From contig JAQPZY010001621.1 in assembly GCA_029931535.1 (NCBI GenBank), forward strand, positions 682,001-746,000: a stretch of DNA of 64,000 nucleotides. The letters run 5' to 3'. The stretch is from Margaritifera margaritifera (Eukaryota > Mollusca > Bivalvia > Unionida > Margaritiferidae). This document shows, in pieces, positions 25,201 through 37,200 of the stretch. The notes below the pieces were generated by a model. It was given only the letters and a program-made list of their open reading frames with translations. It ran no database searches and was not told the DNA's origin. The translations under genes were made by a program, and so were the position numbers. The first letter of the stretch is position 1. Each line of letters opens with the position of its first letter.

Positions 25201-28200
25201 TCTGGATAGTTATATTTAGCTGCCCTTAGCAAAAAGAAATGGTCATTTTCCATTGTTTTACCATTTAAAGTGCATTGAAAGACCATTAAAATGTAAAAAT
25301 CCATTGATATCCCATTTTTCTGACTACAAATTTCTGATTACCATTTTTCTGAGCAACATTGAAACTCGATTTTTTCAAAAAAATGGCATTTAGCTCCCAT
25401 TGGAATTCCATTCAATTTTAGCCATGATGTTTCAATGGTCTTGTTTTACAAGAAGTTCCATTTAAATCCCATTGAACTTCCCTTTCTTTTCTAAGGCCAT
25501 TGATGAGTTAGATATCTCTTAAGAAAAATTCAGTTGAGGTGAATGAGTTGTTGAATCATTTTTAGCAGACCATTTTGATTAACCATTGAAAACTCCATGT
25601 TTCAACTGTCTTTCCATAGAGATTGGAACACAAAGTTATTCTGATGACTATAAATACATATATATATAGCTGATATACATATAATTTGCTTATACATTCT
25701 ACCAATTGTAGACATTTGACGTGTTTAAGAGCAGAATATATATGTTGAAACAACACAAATATTATTGTACTTTAATTAAATACTAAAATGCATTATCAAA
25801 GTGTATACAAGTGTCAAAGGGCATCAATCAAGGTAAACTTGGCTTAACATGGATTCTGTTCACACCTGTGCCAGTAGATGATAACGTATATCACTCATTA
25901 AGTCACCATTGATCATTGATTGACAATTAATTATGTAGGCTTGGACTACAGAATACCGTTGATCAGACTATTATGGGTCAGTAATCATGCTTATATTCCT
26001 AGGCAAATAATCAGTATTTCAGATTCCATATAACACCGCAGGTTTAGTATAACGTCAGCTATATAATTATTTTTGGCCCATGGGTAAACTACCGTTGTGT
26101 GTATGTGTTTGAACAAGTTTTGAAAAAATTGGCATCGTCAAATGGGCCCATGCATATATGGACCTTATACACTTAAATTAGGTCTACATAAGTCATAAAA
26201 ACTAATATATACTGATGCCATGTGCTTTTGTTTTTAAATACGGTCCGCATCGTTTTTTGTTCCTTGGTTCCATTTGAGTTGTTTGTTGGTTTGTTTTTCT
26301 AAAGAAAAAGTTTTCAACTGACGCGCGGTTGTCTAATGTGAATTTGCCCAGCAGCTGACTTGACCTAATTCACTGTAGTTCACAAGGACGAAAACAGTTT
26401 TATATCGCGTGATCAACATGTACATGCGAGAGTAGGGATGCTGGCGCTTCTTTGATTGGCTGATTTACAGGATTAGAGCGAAACTCAAACTTCGAAGATG
26501 GCGGTCAAAACACGACAGGCTTCGAAAGTGTGTTCCATGGATAGTTCCCACGTTGTAGTTTTCTTCCAGTATGATAACAGTTTACAATGTTTACTGAAGT
26601 CGGTCAAATCACAACTGGTTTCGAAAGTGTGTTCCATGGATAGTTCCCACTTTGTAGTTTTCTTCCAGTATGATAACAGTTTACAATGTTTACTGAAGTC
26701 GGTCAAATCAAAACTGGTTCGAAAGTGTGTTCCATGGATAGTTCCCATTTTGTAGTTTTATTCCAGTTTGACAACAGTTTACAATGTTTACCGAAGACGG
26801 TCAAATCACAACTGGTTTCAAAAGTGTGTTCCATGGATAGTTCCCACTTTGTAGTTTTCTTCCAGTATGATAACAGTTTACCAAATTTCCCGCATGATTT
26901 GGCCAAGTGAACGTGATAGCACGTGGGTATCTGTTATATTTATAACTTCTCTGCTAGACGAAGAGGGATTGGAACAGATAATTGATCAACCCTAGCCTAG
27001 GGCCTAAGTTGGGTGGGTCTTTTTTTCAGGTAGTAAGTACTAAATTTATTATTATTATTCTTAGTAGTAGTACTATTTTTATTATTAATTTATTGTTTTA
27101 AACATTCTTGTTCTGCATTCCGTAATCCCCCCACCCCCCAGAAAGAAAAAACTTGTCAGTCGTTCATAATTTCCCATACAAATATAGTAAACCTGTGCAG
27201 ATAAAGGTCCAACCATTTTTTGGGTGTGGGGGTGGGGTGTGCTTGGAATTCTCTTTCGAGCCTAAAGATTTTCTTTTATCTCAAGAGAATTTATTATTTT
27301 CAACTAATATAATGGATATAATAGGATTTTTCTTTCTTGTTGCTATGAATTGGAGCAAGAGAATTTTATTCAAGGTATTTGAGAGCTGGAATTTGTTTCA
27401 TCCAAATTAAAAACTAAGAATCATATACTGCTAAAAGGAAAATTATGCTTTGAAAATTAGAAGTCTGGGAGTTCTATAAATAGAATGTTATACGTGTCAC
27501 AAATCTGCTAAATATTTACACAGTTTTCTCCAAATTGTGATAGATAATCAAGCAACATTTCTTTTCTTGTACAAGGTTTGCCATTAATGCCCTTTTGACT
27601 CCGTGCTGATAGTCTAATTACAAATAGATTCTTAATGTACTCATCAGATTAGAAACAATATGATCCTTTTATTAATGCACTAATTATAGATATAAATTTG
27701 GCAAATCATAATTCAGTTAAAATGATTTCATTTTACATTGAAGCCCTTGTGATAAAATTAATTTGCAAGATTGTATTAAAGCTGATTATGCTGTACATGG
27801 TATACATTTTGTTGTTATCTATCCATGGGTTACAATTTATTAAAAAACACACACTTGATTTGTGTTGAATTTCAAGGATTTAGTACTTGTGTTGTTGAAT
27901 GCAATTTGTTTTAAAAATGTATTGTCTGTTTAATTTTTCTGCTGTTAAAATGTATTAATTGAATCAGATCGCAGCAGTTAATTATAGTCTTTACATTGCC
28001 ATTGCAGCCCATTGATTGCCATTTTTTAACCATTTTTTCGACATCATTAAATATGTAAATCATTATTTACACATTGGCCACTCCAACCATTTATATTCCA
28101 CGTTTTGTTCCATTGTTATGACATCATTTCAATATTCTTTGAGTGTTTCTTACTATCCATTGATTTTCCATTTTTTACCATTTTTGTGACATCCAATAAA

Positions 28201-31200
28201 TGGTCCATCTCATTAGCATATTTCGCCTCAAATCAATGGTTTTTCAATGCTTTTCTAATGGAGTTTCAATGTTTTTTTAATGGAATTTCAATGGTTTTCT
28301 GCATTCTTTGTTACACACACAAATCTGAGCCAAAAAATGGTGAATCAATGGATTTTCAATGGCAAGAATTTAAATGGAAGTACAATGGCATTTCAATGCA
28401 TTTCATTTTGCTAAGGGTGGGACCACTAGTGCAGAAACTTCCAAACCAGAATGAATAGATCATGTGATTTGGCCCCCCCCCTCCCCTTTGAGGAGGTATG
28501 CCACCACCACCGAGTTGTCTGACATGACAAGGACTACTTTCCTGTAGAGTTGATCCTTCCAGAAATGAAAAGTGTTGATTACAGCCTTTATTTCCAGAAG
28601 CTTGATGTCAAGAGGTAATTCATCCACTTGCCACTCACCATGTTGAAGCATGGCAACAGGTGGCCATATGAACTGGCGTCAATAAATAATACCATAACTT
28701 CCAGTTGGTGCTTTTCCAGATGAATTCCTGTCATGATCCAACATATGCTGAGCCACTGACTCAGGAATAATACTGCTTCAGTCATGATTCTAACTTTGTG
28801 ATCAAGTTGACCGGAAAGGGGTGCCACTGGGCCAGAATTGCCATCTACAAAGGGCACATGAAAAAGTGGCCAAGCAGAATCAGATCCACAGCTGCACTGA
28901 GTAAGCTGAGGAATGCAGGAACTCTCTCACTGTAATCCACTCCCTGTTGAAAATCAACTCCATGGATTCAATAATCTGCACCACATGTACATGATGGAGA
29001 GAGATGAGGTTGAGATTGGTGAGAAAATCCATGCAAAGGTGAACAAAATGCTGGGATGGGTCCAGATCTGACTTTTTCCAGTTCACTAAAAAGCCTAGGT
29101 AACCTAAAAAGGACAGCAGATTGTTCCTGCCCTTTACCAGAATTGAACTTACCATGTGTTTTTGGAGGACGTCATCTAGATACACTGCAGTTACTGTTGA
29201 TGAAGCTGACCAGAACAGGGTGACAATGTAGTTGATAACTTTTCTGAATGCCCATAGGCTAATGTTGAGACCAAATGGGAGTGCACAAAATTGGTATATT
29301 TTTCCTTGGTGGCAAACCAAAGGAGCTTTTGAGAGGCCAGGAGAATAGAGACGTGGAAATATACATCTGTCAAATCTAGACTGACTGAAAATTTGCTCCT
29401 TTTGATGGAAAGCCTGATTAATCATACTGTTTCTAAACTGTTGATTTCTGAAATTTGATTGGGATTAAAACTGTTGCTGGGCATTATTCAGCCTCTCATC
29501 CCTCTGTTGAGTTTGAGATTGAACGCTGCAGCAGGCGGCATGGCCAGCTGGAGGGGCAGTTCCTATGCTGCCTGCCTCCTCACTTCCTCTATCCTATCTG
29601 CCAAATAGCAATGGTGACCAAAAGGGCGTAGCATGGAACACTAAGGAATGATGCTGCTTGAGTGACCATGAATGAAGAGAAGCGTCTTGCCTCACCAAAT
29701 CTAAGTTAGCAGAAGCCATCAGGGCATTAGCCATAGAATGGTGTACAGCTCTGTTAATGACTTTGTGATCTTAGCCGTAGATTCCCAGGCATGATTACTG
29801 TCTGATTTTTCTGGCAAGCCAAAAAATGGCTAGCAATGCTAGGTCCAAATTAAAGATGTTGCCACAATGTTATGCACAAGCTTCGAGGTGGCATGAAAAA
29901 CATTCTTGTCCTGCAGTGTTCTTATCTAATGTTGGAAGCTCAGTGGTAAATGAGTCCTAATGCATTCGATACCAGTATGATGAAAACGTTACTGGTAGTT
30001 GGCTTTCTGAGAAAAATGCTGTAGAATTGCCTGGATTACAGATCTTATCCTACAGTCTAATATTTCCCTTATCTTCGTTGACTTTGGCAGTAGGTAGAAG
30101 AAGGGATGTGCATCCTTGCCTTCCAAGTCTACTGATGCCTTGACCTTACAGGTCTGGCTCACAGTTGGCAGTGGCAGACATTTGGAAGTTGGCAACACAT
30201 AATATATTTCCTTGACAGCCATATTAAAATTGAACTCAGTCCGTTCCATAGTGGGATCTGAGTGTGTTAAGTTGTCGAGGTTATCCCCACACTCAGTGTG
30301 TGGGTTATCTTCATCATGATCTTCATCCATGTCCATGCAGAACATCTCTGAAGGCATGGACGAGGCATTGCCATTGTCACAGAATTTATCGTGGTATAAC
30401 TCCAGTGGATAAGCCGTGAATAAACGACTCACTGGTTGAGTTGGCCAGGCAAGTCCTGCCAGCATGGACAGCTGGAGAGTATAATGGACAGCCAGCTGGA
30501 TGGTCAGCTCAATTATTGGTTAGGCAGTATGCATGGCTGTTGCCTGGACAGTTGTTTGGATGGTCGGCTCTGGAACCATATGTGCAGAAGGTGCTGCGAA
30601 ATGGACAGATTGGTCAGTCTGATCCCCGTATGGTTCCACATACCATGGAACTGTTGGCCGGTATGTGGTATGGCTTGCCAAAGTGACTGATTCCAAGTCT
30701 GGGCTGGCTGGTCGGCAGATGAAGCAGCATTGTATGGCATGAAAGGATTTTGAAATGGATCATAAAAGATCAGAGAAATACCCCATGTGAATGGACTTAC
30801 AGGCCCAAAGGCCATGCTTAGACATGTGGCGGGACTTGCACCCACTGAACTGCCTAGATACGGGAGGGCACTCCCCCATAAGCTCCAAACTATCCATGGA
30901 GGTTTGTAATTGAGATATGGACAAAAACTGTCCCAAGGCCAGCAACTGTGTGTTGCCTCCTGTACCAGTCGATGCATCCTGCAGCTCTAACAGCATCTGG
31001 GAAGAATGTGGGTATGGCAACTCTGCAATCCCTTGTTCCTCCAATTTGCCAAATGTAATATTTGCAGTCAGTATTGTATGTCTAATTTTGGATTGGGGAT
31101 ACCATTGTGACATACCCCATTACACTAACAATCAATGCCATCTTTGGTTGAAGACTCAAGACATCGCACTGCTCGATCTGATACTTCACATGTCTCTCCT

Positions 31201-34200
31201 TGCTTTTGATTCTTTTCTGCAACACCGTGAACCAAATATTTTCTTACCATAATGCACACACACTGCATACTGAGGACGATGAACACTTCATGCAAGTGAG
31301 ACACATCTCATGTGTGTCCTTGTTAGCTTTTTAATTTCATGCACTTACTGCATTTTGTCACCATTTTTAACTGAAATGACAAGAATGACACAAAACTTGG
31401 AAAATAACAACCTGCAAGTGTTCACAAATCACAATAACAACCTGCAAGTGTTCACAAATCACAATAACAACCTGCAAGTGTTCACAAATTACAATAACAA
31501 CACTTGTTACTTAAATGGGTGAAAATATATATGCAGTGACAGCAAATAAACAACCAACAACATGCAGCAACAATACCATGTTGGAGCACAAGGTCTGAAT
31601 AAACAAAATGTTGGAGCACAAGGTCAGAATAAACAAAGTCCACATATATATTTTTTTTATACATAAATATTAATCAAAAGTGAAACAAATGATTACTACA
31701 TGTAGTAAATACCTGACTGCACACTAATATACTAACTTTCTGGATGGATGGGTTGAAACCATGAAGATATTCATAGGATTTCGAGTGGTCCTGCAGTACT
31801 ATGTTGATAGTCCTGCGGTAGCAGGGGATAGTTTTGTAAATTGGCCCCTGTCAAATTTCTTAACTTAAGGCTATGATGTGACTTTTTCAGCTATTATTGT
31901 TTGATAATTAAAGATATGGATATATTTTTGAATTAGCTGTTTCTGGCTTGTGCTGTTCTTGAAACTGATGTGAGACATGTACATCTTTCATAGTTACTTC
32001 ACAGTATCTAGACACTGAAATACCAATAGTCAGCTAGGAAGCAGAGCTATCCATCCATAGCAGTATATATGTGGTTCAAGGCAAGTAGAATATCGCAAAA
32101 ACAGCCTGGATGGCAACTATTTTCAATTACATCAAGCTGTTTAGTACACAATGTTTTTCAAAATTATCACAGTTGGAAAGGGCTTGCATTTACACTGTGA
32201 GCATCACATTGTGTCAACAATGACCTTTGGACATGAAAAATGCAAGTATAAATCTGGTGATGGGGTGCATAAACTTCTTTTGCTATGAGCTTCCATTGAC
32301 TTGTCAGGTCAAATGAACGATATTCTTATGTTGGTTTTATTATAGCTATCCAGAAATATGGACCTTTTTTACCTTTCTGGTTTATTTTATTTTTTATGAA
32401 TTTTTATATTTGGCAGGTTGATGCAACATCAAATTTGTGCATAAAAACTGTTAATTGCGCAGTGCTGAGCAAAAGTTTAAAACTGGAGCCAACTAGTGGT
32501 GGTAAAGGGGAGGTAATGGGTAAGAATTTCTTCCCTCGGTCTGTATGGTACAGGTATATAGACAAAAAAGACAACATTTTGCTTTTCGGGAGGGCTAGAT
32601 TCAGAAGGTGGCGGAGTTTATTTTCCGAATTTTAATGTGATCAGGGAATGTATTCAAAGGAGTAATAAATGTGGCTAAAATTATTAGAATTCATCAAACT
32701 TAACAACAGAAATACAATGGAATAATCCCCTATTTTGCTTAATGAGAATGCTTAAAGTAGTCTCTGATCTCAGCATGTATGGTAAAATGCAACAATAATT
32801 CAAGACCAACTAAAGATAGTATCCACAAAATAATGTTTTTTCTTTCCCAAGAAGCCCCCAGTGTTTGGTACTGGTAAATTAATTGAACAACCAATAAATT
32901 AAATTGCTGTTACTGATACCTTCAACAAAGAATTCCAGGGACTGGTAATCTAATCACGGATATGGATAATATTAAGGACTGATGGAACCAGCTTGACATG
33001 TCAATTAAATGACATAATCCAACTGCATATTTTGTATTTCTTGATTTTTCCTTTATTAAATGATAAATAAGCTATTATCACTTGTCGTTGATTGAATTTG
33101 TGTGCAGACAAGAATAATTCAGCATATGCTAAAGTACATTTTTTTGCAAGGGATAGAAAATGTTGCTGGTTCTCCCAGCTAAAATAAATTGTCCCTATAT
33201 CTGCAATTGCTAAAATATGAATTACTGAAATTTAAAACCAGGATTTTTGTATTAAACTGCTAAATTTTACCTCCACAAAAAAAAATCAAAAATATGATAT
33301 GAAGTAACACATTGCCTTTACCTTTTTCATGAAGTTGTTTTTAGTTCAATAATTAAACAAGATGCCCAAGTGAGATTGAGATTGCTGACCTGGCTGACAT
33401 GTACCTAAAAATTAAATGCAATGGTAGTTGGCCAAGAAATCTAGATTAGTATGATGTTTTATGACATTTAAAGGTTTTTCTCATATTTAGTAATGGCAGC
33501 CACATCGGATGGTGGATAGGCATAATTTGTAAAAACTTAAAAGGCCTTATACCATGATGCTTTCTGTGAAATTTAGTCAAATTCTGCTGCACATTTTGTT
33601 TTTCTTGTTTTAGTAACAAAGGGCATATTAAGCTGTGGATCTGTGAGTGTCATTTGTGCAAAACTGAAAGACCTACATTCTTTCTAAGATGCTTTCTGTC
33701 AAATATGACCAAATTCTGTTTTTCAATTTTTGTACAAGTCATTCTACATCTTTTGTTTTTTTAGTAATGTGGCCATATTTGATGCAAGTTTTGCACCAAT
33801 TTTACAAGCTTGAATGGCCTTCTTGTCAAGACACTATTTTGTCAAATTTGGTCAAATTCTGTTCAGTGGTTTTTGAGAAGAAGTCTGTTTTAGTAATGAT
33901 TTGATGGCAGATCACCATCATTTGTAAAAAAAAAATTAAAAGGCCTTTACAATGCTTGAAATTAATGCTAATCTGCTATCGCATGGTTAGTGATTTTGCC
34001 AACAGATCACTAAAACCCAGCTGTTACTAATCCATTGAAGCAATGAAAATTACCACCGGTTGCTACCATAACAGTTAAAAAGTGATTGTGAGTCAGCATT
34101 CCCTTTAATGGTTAAATAATCTGTTAATTGTGTTATTTATGTACCTACCAACATCCTGCACTTGATGAGGTACAATAAATGCTCGAGATGAAATGGACAG

Positions 34201-37200
34201 GTATTAAATCACTCATCTACTCATCAAGTAAATTAGTGTGATTATTGTCACCACATGTAACCAGCCTGGCATATTGCCCAAAGCTCTGATTTCATTGCTG
34301 GTGATAACAAAATGTATAGGGTCTCAGGTTAGTATTGACCAATTGGAAAAGGTTGTGTTTGCAGACTCAATGAATAAACTGTCCAAAATGGGGTTATCAT
34401 ACAGTAGATAAAAACATTGATGTTGTTATGAGTTAAATACAAAAATTACATAAGTCAGTAAAATGTGAAATTCAGGTCACAGGGTGCAGTGTTAACAGTG
34501 ATGCAATGATATAGTTTGATGATTCTGACATGAACTGTGCTTGAGATTGAACCCAAGACAGTGAAGCATTAAATATGGGTCACCGTGACCTACTTTTTGA
34601 CAAGGGTGTAGTACTCAGCAAGATGCATCCCCTGACAAAGTTTCATGAATCTTGGTACAACAGGATGTATACAGGGTGCTGAAAGCCTATCTGGTTATGA
34701 TCTAAATGCAAAAATTTAACCTAAGCCAGTAAAATGTGAAATATAGGTCACCATGACATTCTTGTGGCATAAGGATATGGTACTAATAGAGATGCATACA
34801 ATTATCTAGTTTGATGATTCTACCATAAACAGAACTTGAGAAATAAACTTAAAACAAAAACTTTAACCAAAGTCAGTGAAGCATTGAATATGGGTTACAG
34901 TGACCTATTTTTAAGATGAGGGTGTAGTACTCATCAAGATGCATCCTCTCACCAAGTTTCAATATTCTAGGTATAACAGTATTATACAGTAAATAAAAAA
35001 CTAATGTGGCCATGAGCTAAATGCAAAAACTGAACATATGCCAGTAACATTTTTAATGTAGGTCACAATGACTTTCTTTTGATGTAAGGGTGTGGTACTA
35101 ATACAGACACATACATGAACAGTGCTTGAGATTGAACCCAGGTCAGTGAAGCATGAAAGATGGGTCACAGTGACCTACTTTGTGACATGGGTGTACTACT
35201 CATCAAGATGCATCCACTCACCAAGTTTCATGATTTCAGGTATTACAGCATTTATACAGTATGCTACAAAACCTGAGCTAAATGCAAAAATGTAACCAAT
35301 TATGCACAACTAACATACATGTATCTACAAAGTTAGCTCCTTCAGCCCCCTCCCCAGTGGGTAGGTGCAATGAAACCCACTCCAAACTCTTTCCTAAGAC
35401 CTAGGAAAAAAGAATGGTTGGCATTTAGTGAGAGTGTAAATATGTACAGCAAAGATTGTCCATTACGTTCTTGGATACATCGTTTTCTCAGTTAGAACGT
35501 CTTGGTTTAATTTCCCTGGCCAAATTTCCTAATTACAATGTATTCCAAAGCTATGTTATAATGTTCCTTTGTTATAAAGTTGAATTGGTTATAGTGTTTG
35601 ATTTGTGTGATCCGCCTGAGAAAATAAGCTCAATTATTACGTTTTTATCACCAGACACACCAAAGCCAGGTAAACAATGACAGTTGTTTAAATAACAAAG
35701 ACATAACAACAAAGGCACTGGGTAGCAAAAGCGTGTTAATCACATGTCATGCATAATCAGTAAACAACAAAGGCCTAACAAAGATGAATGGTAACAAAGG
35801 TGTGATAACTGCACCTCATTCATAATCGGTACTTTAGAGTCATAGGTTGCTGATTCAATGCAATCAAAGCATGACAAAATTTTTTTTTGTTTTGTACTAT
35901 TTTGACTAAATAATTTAGAAATATCCTTTAGCTTTCATTCTACACCTGTGTGTTGACTAACTGAGTACAGCTTAAAGTAAATCTCTCTTGTGTTCATTTT
36001 GAATTCTGACTTGTGAAAATGGCTGAAAATTCGCCAGTCAGAAAAAGAAAAATGTCTCTTTAGACACAAAGCTACAAATAATTTGAGGAATAGAAGCAGG
36101 GTGTTCATGAAAACTGAGTGTGAAATAAATGTATTGTCTGCAACCAGTATTGCTCTATCATACATGTCATTATGTTTCCAGATTGTGTTGCAAACTGTTT
36201 TGTTAAGGAAGGGTCTAGGGAGCAAACAGATATCATTACCAGTGATAGCAATGCTGCTGAAGATGTCCCCCTTGCTATGGTGCATGATGCGTTATGCCTA
36301 CTTGTGTCTGGTAATAAGGATGTTGATTTCTTGGATTATGTTAATTCTGATAGTGACACTGTCACATCTGTGATGCCAACAATTCAGGATATTGTTTGCG
36401 AAATTAGTGATTACCAGGAAGCAACTGATGTTTCTGCTACTGGAAGTGATAAGGATGACAATGATTCAATTCCAGCCATTGTACCTGGAGCCAGTGCGGT
36501 TCTAGTTAGCATACTGGATATTATACTGTACCTACAAGCTCATGGTGACACACCTGATATTCTTTATGAGCATTTGCATGTCAGTGAAAAACATATCAAC
36601 AAAATCTCATATTAATAAAACACAGATGACTATTTACAATTTCCTTCCATCCAAATAAATAAAGGACTAATTTACTAGTCATTAAGTTATTGAACAAAGA
36701 TGTTTCACATAAAAGTGATTTTTATGATTAACCAGCTGGTACATGTACATGTATGTTGACACTTTCATCAGATGGTAAAACTTACTGGTTTAACATTTTG
36801 ATAACATGTATTTATATAAATGTATGTTGTTTGAAAATTATATTACCATTATATATGAGTTCTGACAGCAATCATACCAGTATAAATTATTTACTACATG
36901 CAAGTCCACCATCATCGACACGGATAAGTACATAAACATTTTCAAAAATAAATTATAAATTTGGATATAACGTTTCACAGATATAACATTCTAAATGACC
37001 TTGTCCCATGTGCAACATTATAAACAATCTTTACAGATGCAGACGCAGATGTCAGTGTAGTACAATAGCTTAACTCAACTTTGAAGAGGTGAGCTAAAAA
37101 TATGGTTTTATCACAGCTTGCTTGACCCAAGTTATATCAAAAACTGCAAAATTGTAAAATGTTTGGCATTTTGAAGCCTACAACAGTACCTGCTCTAAAA

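Larger units (their letters stand above)
24970..31300 (-). mobile_element. degenerate DIRS-like retroelement, split by a nested insertion
   Basis: Read on the minus strand, in order: a gag-like region (about 31.1-30.0 kb), an unassigned stretch (about 29.99-29.43 kb), a reverse transcriptase (29.43-28.88 kb), RNase H-like pieces (28.86-28.42 kb), the nested element (28417-25223), and the end of the RNase H region (25222 to about 24975). The RT shape (YQF.ALPFGL, YLDD, then 'LGFLVNW.KSDL.PSQ') and the RNase H end (RHIPSKL..LADSLSR, then DLFATRWNHKL) are characteristic of DIRS-type elements. The usual tyrosine recombinase is not seen, so the 3' part is missing. Several frameshifts and stops are present. 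The outer boundaries are approximate. Confidence 0.75.
24050..37189 (-). other. intron 10 of the CCDC17-like gene (13.1 kb)
   Basis: The longest intron. It holds the DIRS-like element and its nested 3.2-kb insertion (about 24.97-31.3 kb), small tandem repeats at 31.4-31.6 kb, two bivalve-type repeat blocks (33.36-33.96 and 34.43-35.31 kb) and a Tigger tail (36.17-36.62 kb). At 24.05-24.97 kb and 31.64-33.36 kb I see nothing beyond AT-rich sequence. Confidence 0.75.

Noticed and set aside
26485..26906. Minus-strand repeat protein (KHCKLLSYWKKTT units)
   Set aside because: Listed only as the reverse reading of the 99-bp array; the plus strand has the start context, and no minus-strand promoter or splice site is seen.
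32396..32635. Possible plus-strand exon (ag before VDATSNLC, gtaatg after GGKGE)
   Set aside because: Splice-like dinucleotides are present, but there is no partner exon, no recognised family, and it is antisense inside a long intron.
35456..36990. Terminal inverted repeats for the Tigger remnant at 36.2 kb
   Set aside because: Words such as gttataatgttc (about 35555) and gatataacattc (about 36982) are suggestive, but they do not line up as convincing inverted ends.
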